The notes under the pieces are model-generated. The model had not been told where the DNA came from and did no database searches. It saw only the letters and a list, made by a program, of their open reading frames with translations. From the NCBI GenBank assembly GCA_958009055.1, contig OY253657.1:124001-188000 (forward strand): a stretch of 64,000 nucleotides of DNA, in the 5' to 3' direction. The first letter of the stretch is position 1; each line of letters begins with the position of its first letter. The stretch is from Choricystis sp. odSpoLacu1. Its lineage: Eukaryota > Chlorophyta > Trebouxiophyceae. Shown here one piece after another: positions 1-9,066 of this stretch. A program made the translations under genes and the position numbers.

Positions 1-391
1 GGTTGGGGGTGGTTCCGGACGCGTAGGCCGCCACAAAGGGCTCAAAAACGTCTGTCCAGTAGGGCGCGACCGCGTCGACGGTGGTGAGGGGGAGGCCGAG
101 TGCACGTGCCGCGCGCGCGGCGGCGACCGCGTCGGCCGCCGCCGCGCAACCACCCACCGCGCCCGACGCGGCCGCGTCGTCGGCAGCCCCAGCTTCGTCG
201 TTCCCATCCCACACGCGGGCGTGCAGGCAGATGATGTCGGAGACAGCCGGGTCGGCGGCTAGGCGGGAGGCGGCGATGGCGGAATCAACCCCGCCCGAAA
301 GCGCGACCGCGACGGTCCGCGTCGCGGCGCGGCGCTCCGCTAAATGCCCCACCCCCACAGACAGCAGCCTGCGGGCTGTGGGAGCAGCCAT
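1..391 (-). CDS. TRMU: tRNA-specific 2-thiouridylase (MnmA/TRMU), N-terminal part
   Basis: This enzyme thiolates the wobble uridine of Lys, Glu and Gln tRNAs, usually in mitochondria or plastids. The visible 130 residues contain the PP-loop ATP-binding motif SGGVDS at residues 32-37, preceded by the strand VAVAL. Near the window edge they contain YWTDVFEPF followed by GTTPN, the family stretch that leads to the PNPxxxCN region. The remainder lies beyond the left edge, so the gene is cut by the window and is not shown to be broken. The Arg/Ala-rich first 25 residues could be an organelle-targeting signal (inference). The ATG is only 6 bases after the stop codon of the PKR1-like gene on the same strand, which leaves almost no room for a separate promoter. 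Confidence 0.85.
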   Translation of the reverse strand, partial: MAAPTARRLLSVGVGHLAERRAATRTVAVALSGGVDSAIAASRLAADPAVSDIICLHARVWDGNDEAGAADDAAASGAVGGCAAAADAVAAARAARALGLPLTTVDAVAPYWTDVFEPFVAAYASGTTPN

Positions 392-397
392 TTTTTT

Positions 398-712
398 TCA
401 GTCGTCTTTGGGCCGGCTGGTGTTGTCGTCACCGCCGCCCGTTTTGTCTGCCTCGCCAAAGAGCGCCGCGCGCTGCGCGCTCGCGTCGACGAGCCCGCCG
501 GTCGCGCTCACAGCCCAGTTCACGCCCACAATCAACGCGGCGTCCGCCACCAGCACAACCGCCACATGCGGCCACACGGACCAGCCGGCGGGCGTGGCCA
601 GCAGGGCGGCGAGGGCGGCGGCGGTGCCGAGGGCGGCCGCGTTGAAGAGGGCGAGGGTTGCTCCGTTGACGCCCGGGGCCAGGGCACCGTGCGCGTCGGT
701 CAGGAAGGCCAT
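398..712 (-). CDS. PKR1-like V-ATPase assembly factor
   Basis: A 104-residue, intronless, two-helix membrane protein. The first part, with PGVNGATLALFNAAALGTAA, and the second helix ending in VGVNWAVSATG resemble the Pkr1 family. That family consists of small ER proteins needed to assemble the Vo sector of the V-type ATPase. Homologues have the same order: a short soluble start, a Pro-Gly turn, two hydrophobic helices with an Asn-Trp near the end of the second, and a polar tail. The assignment rests on pattern recognition over about 70 residues, so another small ER membrane protein is possible. It lies between a tail-anchored protein gene (35-bp gap) and TRMU (6-bp gap), all on the minus strand. 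Confidence 0.6.
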   Translation of the reverse strand: MAFLTDAHGALAPGVNGATLALFNAAALGTAAALAALLATPAGWSVWPHVAVVLVADAALIVGVNWAVSATGGLVDASAQRAALFGEADKTGGGDDNTSRPKDD

Positions 713-747
713 GCAGTGACAAAGAGAGAGAGAGAGACGGCTCTCTC

Positions 748-966
748 TCAGTGCCTGTGCAGCAACGAGCGCAGCAGCAGGCCAGCGACGATGGCAGCAG
801 CGAGCGCGGCGGCAAGCGTCGCGGCGAGCGAGCGCTGGGCGGCGGCCTGAGGGCGGCGGCGGGAGGACGGCGGCACGTCTGGCGTGTCTAGAAACGTGGT
901 GGACGCGGTCGCCGCGTCAAAGCCAGAGGCGAGCTGCTGGTTTTTGCGGCGGCGGGCGGTTCCCAT
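748..966 (-). CDS. small tail-anchored membrane protein
   Basis: I do not recognise the family. The 72-residue product has a basic start (RRRKNQ), a polar middle, and one C-terminal hydrophobic helix (about residues 47-67, Ala/Leu-rich) followed by the short basic tail RSLLHRH. This is the layout of a tail-anchored protein of the ER or an organelle outer membrane. Size and layout recall RAMP4/SERP1, but no diagnostic motif is visible. The start codon lies inside a 28-bp perfect palindrome, and the same palindrome contains an ATG on the opposite strand. It is the first gene of a three-gene minus-strand run with PKR1-like and TRMU genes. Confidence 0.5.
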   Translation of the reverse strand: MGTARRRKNQQLASGFDAATASTTFLDTPDVPPSSRRRPQAAAQRSLAATLAAALAAAIVAGLLLRSLLHRH

Positions 967-984
967 TTGCGCAAATGGGAACCG
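957..984. promoter_or_regulatory. 28-bp perfect palindrome over a start codon
   Basis: The arm from 957 to 970 is followed at once by its exact reverse complement from 971 to 984, with no spacer. The centre is ATTTGCGCAAAT, which contains TTTGCGC, a match to the loose E2F-type consensus TTTSSCGC read from either strand. The minus-strand ATG of the tail-anchored protein (966-964) and a plus-strand ATG (975-977) are symmetric within it, and both are followed by codons for Gly-Thr. It lies next to a 270-bp divergent intergenic region. A role in control is inference; the symmetry is direct observation. Confidence 0.6.
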
Positions 985-1239
985 AGAGTGACGGAATTTC
1001 GCGGGCCGACCTGCGGCAGACCCGCCGCATCGTTCCTTTCACGTGGGCAGCCTCTCTGCTCGTTCCTCTGGCCCGCGCCCCGCCCCAGCGCGCCCCACCA
1101 CACCACGGGCCAGACGCGGTCGACCCAGAAAAGCTACAGGGGGCGCGAGAGACTGTGAGGCGCGTTTTTTTCACGCGACCCGAAAAACCAATCCCCCCTT
1201 CTTGTCATCCCTCCCCCCCTCCAACCAACCCAACCCACC

Positions 1240-2076
1240 ATGCCCGTGATCCGTCCACCGCGCGCTCTGGCGTCGACCATCACGATCGCCGGCATCCTGC
1301 AAATCGTGCTGGCCCTGGCCGTGGCCGCCATCGTCCAACTCCACCTGCGCACGCTGGACGTCACCCGCGTCGGCCCCGCCGTCGTCGTCTCCCCGGGCAC
1401 CTGCCTGCTGGGGCCGCCAGGGGCCATCGTCGGGTCGACCTGCCACTACGCGTACCTCGTGTCCTCTGTCTCCATCTTTGCCGCGTTTGCTGTGTCTTTG
1501 CTGCGCTGCGCCCGGATCGGGTGGGGCCTCGCGCTCGAAGTCTCGTTCGCGTCCGCCATGATCGGGTGGTGGTTCGTCGCCGCCTGCGTCTTCACCAGCA
1601 AGGCGGTCGCCGCCGATCAAGCCGCCCTGCCGTCTCGCGGGTGGCGGGCGACTGTCGTCACGCTGGCGTGGGTTGAAACAGTCACATTCCTTGTCCTGGC
1701 CGCTGGCTACTCCTCCCTGGCCAAGTGGGCGCGCGCCCAGGCCGCCGCGTTGATCGCGGCGGGTGGTATGGAGATGGGGGCCGCGCCCCCGGGGGCCCCT
1801 GCCCCGGCGCAGGGGCCGCCCCCGGCTTATGGAGGGGGCGCCTTCTTTGGCGTGCCCGCCTACCCGCCGCCGCCGCCGCAGCAGCAGCCTGTGCAGTACG
1901 CGTTTGGGCCGGCGCCGGGGGCGGCGGCAGCGGCCCCCGCGCCCGCGCCACCTGTCGCGCCGCCGCCGCCCGCACCCGCGCTGCCGCCATCCGCCGCGCC
2001 CGCGGACGCCGCGTTTGCGCCCGCACCCGTAGCCGCGCCGGAGCCATCTTCTGGCAACCCGTTTACACCCAAGTGA
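1240..2076 (+). CDS. four-helix membrane protein with Pro/Ala-rich tail
   Basis: A 278-residue intronless protein with no recognised family. Four hydrophobic segments are visible at about residues 11-33, 64-88, 98-122 and 140-160. The layout resembles MARVEL-type or other tetraspan vesicle proteins. The last 110 residues are a low-complexity Pro, Ala and Gly tail ending NPFTPK; NPF is the classic EH-domain ligand, so a link to endocytic sorting is possible but unproven. Two Cys flank the first loop (GTCLLG and STCHY) and could form a disulfide. The 5' leader is pyrimidine-rich and the ATG follows CCCACC. The 3' end converges on the TPR gene with 42 bases between stop codons. Confidence 0.6.
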   Translation: MPVIRPPRALASTITIAGILQIVLALAVAAIVQLHLRTLDVTRVGPAVVVSPGTCLLGPPGAIVGSTCHYAYLVSSVSIFAAFAVSLLRCARIGWGLALEVSFASAMIGWWFVAACVFTSKAVAADQAALPSRGWRATVVTLAWVETVTFLVLAAGYSSLAKWARAQAAALIAAGGMEMGAAPPGAPAPAQGPPPAYGGGAFFGVPAYPPPPPQQQPVQYAFGPAPGAAAAAPAPAPPVAPPPPAPALPPSAAPADAAFAPAPVAAPEPSSGNPFTPK

Positions 2077-2118
2077 GAGAAGCATGTGAAACATACAAAG
2101 CTTTTTTTCTTTCATTTC

Positions 2119-4270
2119 TCAAAACTCACTAAACGCGGCACACGGCGACACCAGCGCCTTGTCCCCCCTCCACCTCCTTGCCGACGCGGCAGCCGCGTCT
2201 GCCGCACCAGCGGTGTCTCCCACCGCGGCGCGGGCCAGGGACAGGCCCAACAGCCCCCGCGGGTTGGAGGGGCGGACTGACAGGTCTGCCCGAAACGCGG
2301 CCTCCGCGCCCGCCGCGTCCCCGCCGGCCAGCAGGGCCCACCCCAGGCACGGCGCCAGCGGCCACGCGTGGCGGGAGGGCTCATAGTAGGGGCCGTCGAC
2401 GTCGGCCGCGGTGACGGCGGGGGCGAGGATGGTGGCCGCGCGCTCCGGGTCGCCCTCGACAAGCGCCCACCGCGCGGCCGCGGCGGCGACGGCCGCCGCG
2501 GCCACCGCCCGGTGTTCGCACGCGTACAGGCCGGGTGGTGGCCCCGGCAGGGTGGTGGGGTCGGGAGGGACGGCTGCCGCGGCGGTGGCGACCGCGTCGA
2601 CCGCGGCGCGCGCGGCCGCGCGCGCGCGCGTGCGGCAGCCACCACGTCTCGCGCCTGTCCCGTGGCGTTGCCGCGCACGGCGGCGCGCTGGGCGCGGGCA
2701 CAGGCCGCGAGGGCGCGTCCTAGCGTCCACGCCACGGTGGCGGCTTCCCGGCCGCCGGCCAAGCACGCCGTGCGCTCGCGCGGCCCCGGGCGCGGCGCGG
2801 TTTCGAGAGACCGCCAGTCCGCGGCCATGATGCGGTGAAACGACACCGTCGCCACGTCCACCGTGCCGCCCGCATACAGCATGGCGGGCCCTCCGTGGAA
2901 CGGCAAGCGCGCGAGCGCCCTCAGGGCGGCCGCCTCTGCGTGCGCATCGCCGTTGGCGGAGGCGGCCGACGCGAGCGACACAGCGTTGTGTTCCACCGCG
3001 TACGCCTCCACGCACGCCCTCCCCGCCGCCTCGTCCGCCGCGATGGCGGCCAGCCCGGACCGCACCGCGTCCGCGTAAAAACCGATGCGAGAGAAGAGGT
3101 GGCCCGGCATGTGGAGCAGGTGGCCGACGCGGGCGGTGGTCCACGGCCCGGCCTCGGCCAGGGCACCCGCCACACCCTCTCCCTCGCTGGCGCACAGGTC
3201 GGCGGGGGTGGTGCCACCCCCGCCCTCGCCACAGCGAGCAGGCGCCCCCGTCTCGTGCAGGTGGACCAAAATGTGGAGGGCGAGCAGGTGGCGTGGCGCG
3301 CGCGCGAGCGCGGCGCGCGCGCTCGCGGCCGCGCCCGCCGCGTGCGGCAGCATGCGCCCGCTGGCGCCATCCCGGTAGTCCCACGCCCGCGTCGCGATGC
3401 GGGCGTCGGCGGCCAGGGCGGCGGCGTCGGGGTCGGCGTGGGTGGCGGCAATTGAGTCCATCTCGTCCGCAAACGCCAGATCAGCAGCCAGCCGCCTCTC
3501 CCCTCTCTCCGTGCCGGGCGCAAACCTGGCGACCACGGCGGCCGCCCAGACCGCGTCCCGGGCCGCGAGGGGGGAGGTGGGGTCGGCCGCCAGCGCGGCG
3601 GCAGCCAGGCGCGCGCACTCGGCGGCCGCCGCGGTCGCGGCCGGCGCGCCGGCCGGCCTGAACGCGGGGAACGGAGACGCCTCGCCCTCTGCCAAGTCAA
3701 CATCCAGGGCGGCTCGATTGGCGCCCGGGCCCAGCGCCAGCGCGATGCCGCAGTGTGGCAGGGCGGCGGTGGGGTCTGAGGTGGCTGCGGCGCGAAACGC
3801 CGCAATCGCTGCCTCCGAGTGAAACCCGCACAACAGCAGCCACCCCCTGTTGAACACGGACTGAGCACTCGGCGACTCCGTCGCCATGGTGCGGTTGAAC
3901 TGGCGGGACAGGGCGGCGTCGTTGTAGAACGCGACGCGCGCGGACGCCGACGCGGGCACACAGTCAGGGCGGCCGGCGTGGTGGAAGGGGCGGGCCAGCA
4001 GGGCCAGGCCGGTCAACAGGACAAGGGCAGCCAGGGCCAGGGCCACGGGGGAGCGGCGGAAGGTGAGGAGGGGCGGGGGCGGGGTGGCCAGGTTAAGGGC
4101 GTGCTGTGTGAGGGGTGGGGGGTGAAATTTCGGTGAAATTAGTGGGCCACCACCGCTCCCCGCGCCTCTCCGCTCACGACGTAGGACGCGCCAAAGTGCC
4201 CCCACGGATAACTCACCGGCCGCTCCAGCTGGTCCGCCGATCGTCGGCGCAGGCTGGCGTGAGCCAGCAT
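2119..4270 (-). CDS. membrane-anchored TPR-repeat protein (frame change near 2.6 kb)
   Basis: Two exons are inferred: 4270-4217 (18 codons) and 4103 downward. The 113-bp intron has GTGAGT and CACACAG ends, and both exons are in phase 0. Residues about 35-55 form one membrane helix and the rest looks lumenal or extracytoplasmic. TPR-like helix pairs follow, for example around FNRGWLLLCGFHSEAAIAAF and HMPGHLFSRIGFYADAV; the second is typical of a TPR family shared by bacteria and eukaryotes. Coding potential jumps to another frame inside the alternating CG run near 2617-2636 and then continues to the stop at 2119 with a further TPR-like stretch (ERAATILAPAV and AGAEAAFRADLSV). I read this as a one-base indel in a CG repeat rather than a real break. 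Function unknown. Confidence 0.6.
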
Positions 4271-4477
4271 CGTGGGTCGCGCGCACGACGGTTTCTCGAC
4301 GCAGCTTCTTTGTTTTGTTCGACGAGTGTGTTCACAGTAGTAACACACTTTTTTTATCGCCCCCTCCCCGGGGTCGACACCACCACACACACCACCCACA
4401 CCGTCTGGACCAAACGAAAGGCACTGAGACACCCCCCCCCCAAAAAAAAAAACCTGCACTCTTTCGTTCACCTCTCT

Positions 4478-4969
4478 ATGCCTCGCTGCTCTCCGCCCGC
4501 CTCCAGCCCCCCGCCACCCCCCCCCGGCCGCCGCCCAGTGTACGCGTCCGACGCTGAACGCGCAGCCGCGCGTCGCACCTCGCGCGCCGCCTCCATGCGC
4601 CGCACTCGGGCCGCCTCGGTGGACGCGACCGCCGCCGCCCGGGAGGCGGTGGCAGCCGCTGCCGCCGACGAGCGCGCGCTCACCGCCGCCGTCCACCGGG
4701 AGCGTGCGCGGCTGGCGGATGCGGATGCGGTGGCTCGTGCTGCAGCTGCCGACGCGGACGCGGCCGTCGCCGCCGCCCGCGCCCTGGCGGTGGGGCGAGC
4801 GTTTTATGGCGACGCGCTGCGCGTGCGCGCGGCCGCGGTCGACGCGTGGCCGGGGGAGGCGATGCTGGACGCCATCACGGCGGCCTCGGCGGTGGCGTTG
4901 GAAGGGGGAGGGCGGGAGCCGCCGCCGCCGCCGCCGCCGAGGGCGGGGCGGGCGGCGGGGGGTGGGTGA
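4478..4969 (+). CDS. Ala-rich helical protein of unknown function
   Basis: A 163-residue open frame starting after a pyrimidine-rich leader. I do not recognise it. It begins with a Pro-rich stretch, then a long Ala/Arg/Glu/Asp helix (about residues 25-120) with the look of a coiled coil, and a less biased part (VGRAFYGDALRVRAAAVDAWPGEAMLDAITAAS), and ends in poly-Pro and Gly. The less biased part supports real coding. It sits upstream of the HIG1 gene on the same strand and is divergent from the TPR gene, 207 bp away. In such GC-rich DNA a chance frame of this length cannot be excluded. Confidence 0.4.
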   Translation: MPRCSPPASSPPPPPPGRRPVYASDAERAAARRTSRAASMRRTRAASVDATAAAREAVAAAAADERALTAAVHRERARLADADAVARAAAADADAAVAAARALAVGRAFYGDALRVRAAAVDAWPGEAMLDAITAASAVALEGGGREPPPPPPPRAGRAAGGG

Positions 4970-5331
4970 AAGAGAGAGGAGGGTTTTTTGGGCGCACGTC
5001 ACGTCGACACACCGCAGTCGAGAGTTTTTTCTTTTCCCTTTGCAAAAACACACGCACACGCACGGGGTGAGTTTGGCTCCCCTTCTCCTCTCCTGCTTCT
5101 CCTGCATGCCCTGCCCTTCTTTCAGCGAGCGGGAGGGAGGCGGCAAATGGCGGGCCACCCGACACGCCGAACCTAAATGCGCAGGCCAAGCGTTTCTCTC
5201 ACCCCGCCTTCTCCCCTTCCTCCCCCCCACACAGTGCCCGTGGTGTGAGACTGAAAAAGAGAAGCCCTTGAAAACAGAGAAAATAGTGAGCGCACGCTTG
5301 ATTTTTCATCAAACACACGCACACCAACACA
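4970..5331. other. intergenic, T-rich and CA-rich
   Basis: This is the spacer between the Ala-rich gene and the HIG1 gene. It contains T runs, ACACAC stretches and a pyrimidine-rich leader before the HIG1 start. I see no gene or clear structure. Confidence 0.5.
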
Positions 5332-5839
5332 ATGCCGGCCGCCGCGGCCGTCGACGACGACCCGTACCACGGCATCGTTCCCAATCCCAACCGCAAGCGC
5401 AACCCGTGGGTGCTGGTTGGTGAGTGGGAAAACGAGGGGGGGGTGGGGGGTGGATTGTGTGTGACCTCCGGCTCTGCGAAACCCTCCCTTTTTTTTGCCC
5501 ACACACCCACTCCTTCTTCTCACACACACACACAGGCGCCGCGGCCACAGGGGGCGTGCTGGCTGTTGGCTTGATCGCGTTTCGCAACGTGAGCCTGGAT
5601 GTGGTGGGGACGGGTGAGTTTGGAGGCAAAGCCTTTTTTGAGAAGAAATACTCACCACTTCCCCCCTCCCCACCTCGCACACGCCACCACAGGGCAACCA
5701 AAAGCTGTCCCAGACCATGATGCGGTGGCGCGTCACCGCCCAAGCGGCCACGGTGGGCATCATGCTCGCCTCCGCGGGTGGCGCGGCCGCCGCGCAGGCG
5801 TGGGAGGGGGGGCGGGCGGGGGGTAAGCGGGAGGGATAG
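5332..5839 (+). CDS. HIG1-domain mitochondrial inner membrane protein
   Basis: Exons 5332-5419, 5536-5588 and 5693-5839 give a 95-residue protein. The HIG1 domain fits its consensus: NPWVLVGAAATGGVLAVGL, then AFRNGNQKLSQTMMRWRV and TAQAATVGIML. It has two membrane helices joined by a polar loop with the conserved Gln-x-x-x-Arg-x-Arg-Val-x-x-Gln pattern. HIG1/RCF1 proteins help assemble cytochrome c oxidase and respiratory supercomplexes in the inner mitochondrial membrane. The second donor must be GTGAGC at 5589, not the stronger-looking GTGAGT at 5614, because only the former keeps the frame and restores the domain. A TGTAA element, the usual green-algal poly(A) signal, occurs near 6148. Confidence 0.85.
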
Positions 5840-6734
5840 GGGGAGCGGGAGAGCCAGCGTGTGTGTGTGTGTGTGCCGCACTTGGAGTGTGTTTTTTCTT
5901 TGTCTTGTAGTGCGGTTTGGTTTTGCACGTCTCGGACGCTGCGTCGATTTTGTTTGTTTTTGTTTTGGGAGCGAGTGTGCGTGCGCGTTTTTCCCGCCAA
6001 CACGGCTTGTTTTGCACACCGAGCGAGTCTGCCTCCCGGAATATCGCCCGCGGAGACTTGATGATACTTTCTCAAAAAGGAAGCAACAGAAAAACGAAAT
6101 AAAAGAGGAACAAACATCGAAACTCTTTTTTTGGGTCGATCAAAAGATGTAAGGAAAAGCGACTTGCGGGGTCTTGGCGTGAACATACTTAAAAACAACT
6201 TTTGTGGAGTGTGAAGAGGGAACGCAAGTAGGGAAACAAAGAATGAAGCTCGCGGCACGTGCGGGCGGGCTGTGTGTTTGTTGCGTTTTCTGTCGAGGCG
6301 TGTGTTTTGTTTGTTTTTTCACACTCTTCGCCTTCTCGAAAAAAGGTGCGCCCCCGCGCCCCCCGCCCTCTCTTGTGCCCACGCATGCAGCCTGGTCGAG
6401 ACCTGTCTCCGGGGGGCGGCCGGGGTGTGGTGCGGTGGCGTGCGCCCCGGTAGAGTCGTTGGCACACCGCGCAAATTGGTGTGCGGGGCGGTTACACGCA
6501 TTGCGTTGCGCTCACCGCGCGGCCGCCTCCGTGCCCTCTCTGCTGCGCCCCGCCCCTCCCAACTGAGACTCGACATTGCGTGGTGCATGCCCAAGAGCAA
6601 GCCAAGAGCGATAGAGTGTTCCCCAGGAGAGGGGGCGCATCGCGTTTAGCCACAGTTTCTGACCCCAATTCGCCCTGACGCACACACAGCTTCCTCCCTG
6701 CTCCCCCAACGCTCCCAAACTAAACTCAACCACC
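5840..6734. other. intergenic, no gene seen
   Basis: About 0.9 kb with a GT repeat at 5861-5876, T/A-rich patches at 5880-6350 and a GC-rich stretch at 6350-6660. Open frames here are GT-repeat or antisense readings with no domain. It presumably holds the HIG1 3' UTR and the promoter of the secreted-protein gene. Confidence 0.5.
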
Positions 6735-7646
6735 ATGAAACTGGCCGTTGCTATCATGCTGTGCGCTGTCGGTGCGTGTGAGGAGGGAGGGGTGGGATGA
6801 TGGGGGGTTGTGGGACGTTTGGCTCCAACCGAAATCCTTTGCCAAGACCAAGCGACACACCCACCCTCCCAACTCCCACAGGCCTGGCCGCCGCCCAGCG
6901 CGGCCCGCCGCCGCGCGGTCCGCCGCCGCTGCCAGCGCTGCCCGGCGACGAGGAACCCGCCATGCAGGCGGCCGTGTCCGAGAAGACGGAGTGCGGGTAT
7001 TGCAGCTTCTACTCCGAGACGTGGCAGGTGAGGGAGAGGGCGGGAGGGAAGGAAGGTGTGTGAGCAGGGGTAGGGGTGATCAAGAAAAAGGTGCCCCCTT
7101 TCAACCACCCCTCTCCCACCCCTCCTCTCCACACAAAAAAACAGGTGTGCGTCCCCGTCCCCGGCCGCTTCAAGTGCTTAAGCACCGTGGGTGCGGCATC
7201 CGGCAAAGCGTGCGGTTCCTGTTCGTACGCTGAGCAGGGTGAGCGTGTTTAAGGCTTGAAGAGAAGAGAAGGAAAAAAGCAGGTTTTGGGGGTGATGACA
7301 CACAACCAACCCCCCTCCCCCTCCCCACACAGACGGCGACGCCGACCACTGCGTCAACGTCCCGGCCGACGTGTGCGGCTCCGCCGAGTTCAAGCCGCCG
7401 GCGCCCCCGGCACCCGCCCCGTCGGCCGCCGCCCCCGCGCCCGCGCTCGCCGCGCCTGCGCCGACCGCTGGCCTGCCCCGCACCGCGGGCGGCGAAATTC
7501 TGGGCTCCACCCGCCCAGGCGACGCCACTACCGTTCCCGACTCTGCTGAGGTGGCGGCCATGCAGGCGGCGGAGGAGGACGCGCCTGCGGCGCCAGTGCC
7601 TGTGGCGGTGCGCCCCAAGGGCCCCCACCCGCCGCCGCGCCACTGA
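6735..7646 (+). CDS. secreted Cys-rich protein with Pro/Ala-rich tail
   Basis: Four exons (6735-6771, 6882-7027, 7145-7238, 7333-7646) with consistent phases give 196 residues. A signal peptide covers the first 17 or so residues (MKLAVAIMLCAVGLAAA). A Pro-rich spacer is followed by a compact Cys module: CGYCSFY, WQVCV, FKCL, KACGSCSY, then HCVNV and VCGS. The last 75 residues are Pro/Ala-rich and likely disordered. I do not recognise a family; eight or so Cys in about 75 residues suggests a disulfide-stabilised extracellular or lumenal module. The next gene downstream is also secreted and on the same strand. A TGTAA element at about 7827-7831 could be its poly(A) signal. Confidence 0.65.
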
Positions 7647-8199
7647 TTTGAAACACACTTAATCCCCCCCATCCTAATCCTAACAAAGGAGTTTGGTGGA
7701 GATGCAGCGCTGTTCCTTGTGTGCGCCGGTGCCTCTCCCACCATTTTCCCTCCTTGCCTTTTTTTGACGGACACAAAACACCGCACACCTTTTTTGCGCG
7801 ACCTTTCGAACCTTTTTTTCTATGAGACGTGTAAGAAATGCATTACACTGAAGCCTTAGACGTGCTGTGTGGGGGGGGGTGTACAAGGAGTGTGTGCTGC
7901 AAAAACGCCGGAAGAGAGATATTCGGCGGTTACCACGGTTGGCTTCACATGTTTTTGTTGTGTTTTTCTGCTCGCTCAGGTGCGTCTCTCGCCCCTCTCT
8001 TCCCTCCCTCTCTCCGTCCATACACTAGCTGCAATAACGTTGCACACTGCTGTCCAGCTGGCGGAGCGGTTGGGGAGGGGCAGGCAACATCGCGCGGGGA
8101 AGTGCGGGTGCCACGGTGGGTGCGCATTGACGAAAACTCTCCCCTTCGCCCTCCGTCCCTTTCAGAGCGCGTCCACACGCTCTCCTTGTCGCCAGCACA
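7647..8199. other. intergenic between two secreted-protein genes
   Basis: The spacer starts T-rich (3' UTR like, with TGTAA near 7828) and ends in a pyrimidine-rich leader before the next ATG. No additional gene is visible. Confidence 0.5.
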
Positions 8200-8922
8200 A
8201 TGAAGAGTGCTCTCATCCTCATCGCCTTGCTGGCGTGTGGCATGTGCGCCGCCGCCCAGGAGCCGGACTCGGCTGTCGACCACGCCGTGTCGACTGCCGA
8301 CGTCACCACCGTGCTCGCCACCGCCGCCCAAGACACCGCCACCCCGCTGGACGAGGCCAGTGTTGACAGCTCTGTGGACAAGGAGGCGGTCGCCGCCGCC
8401 CCCGCCGCGGCGCCCCGGCTGGTGGCGCCTGCGCCATCGCCGTCGCCGTCCTCCGCGTCGCCTCTGTCCACCGCCCTCTCCCGCCTGGAAGCCGCCACCA
8501 TGGCCGCCGCCGCTCAGCTGGCGGCCGCTACGACCGACCTGGCCACCGCCGCCATGGCGGTGGCGGGGGAGGAGGCGCCCGCGTTTGAGCGGTTGGCGGC
8601 TGCAGTCGCAGCCCCCCCCGCGACCGCGGCCGCGCTGCGCCGGTTTGCGGGGCAGGCCGACCAAGCAGCGGGCGGGTACAAGAACCGCCCTGCTCAGGCG
8701 CCGGGTGTGGCCCCCGGTGGTGGCGGGTGGGGCGCGGGGTTGGGGGCTCTGCTCGGGGGGTTGGCGGGCGCTTACCGGCCTGGAGGCTACTACGCCCCCA
8801 CTCCCACCTGTCCTGCGTGTTTTTTCTGGTCGCCGCAAGCGCAGGCGTGCCTGCAGTCCAACGACTGGTCGTGCCGGGGCGGCGGGTATGGAGGGTACGG
8901 CCGGCGGATGATGGCGGCGTGA
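8200..8922 (+). CDS. secreted protein, Ala-rich helix and Gly/Cys-rich tail
   Basis: An intronless 240-residue protein with a clear signal peptide (MKSALILIALLACGMCAAAQ). A long Ala-rich helical region (about residues 85-160) follows, then a Gly-rich part with YRPGGYY and a short Cys-containing segment TCPACFFWSPQAQACLQSNDWSC, ending in GGYGGYGRR. The Gly/Tyr tail resembles structural cell-wall or matrix proteins, but no family can be named. It follows another signal-peptide gene on the same strand. Shared features (MK start, Ala/Pro bias, clustered Cys) could mean a small locus for extracellular matrix proteins, although sequence similarity between the two is not evident. Confidence 0.65.
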   Translation: MKSALILIALLACGMCAAAQEPDSAVDHAVSTADVTTVLATAAQDTATPLDEASVDSSVDKEAVAAAPAAAPRLVAPAPSPSPSSASPLSTALSRLEAATMAAAAQLAAATTDLATAAMAVAGEEAPAFERLAAAVAAPPATAAALRRFAGQADQAAGGYKNRPAQAPGVAPGGGGWGAGLGALLGGLAGAYRPGGYYAPTPTCPACFFWSPQAQACLQSNDWSCRGGGYGGYGRRMMAA

Positions 8923-9066
8923 CGAAAAAGGTGTGTAGACCCAGACCACGCTTTTGCTTTGTTTCTTCTATCTCCCTCTCTCTTACACAGCTCTCCACAC
9001 AAACAAACACGCAGCACGACACACACACACTCTCAACAAACGCGACCCTTGTGTTTCTCTCTCTTT

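Noticed and set aside
1171..2115. Long antisense frames over the four-helix protein gene and many similar GC-rich shadow frames elsewhere
   Set aside because: They are Arg/Pro/Gly-rich readings opposite or offset from genes with clear domains, expected at this GC content.
5614..5619. GTGAGT at 5614 as donor of HIG1 exon 2
   Set aside because: It puts the next exon in the wrong frame and destroys the domain; GTGAGC at 5589 restores it.
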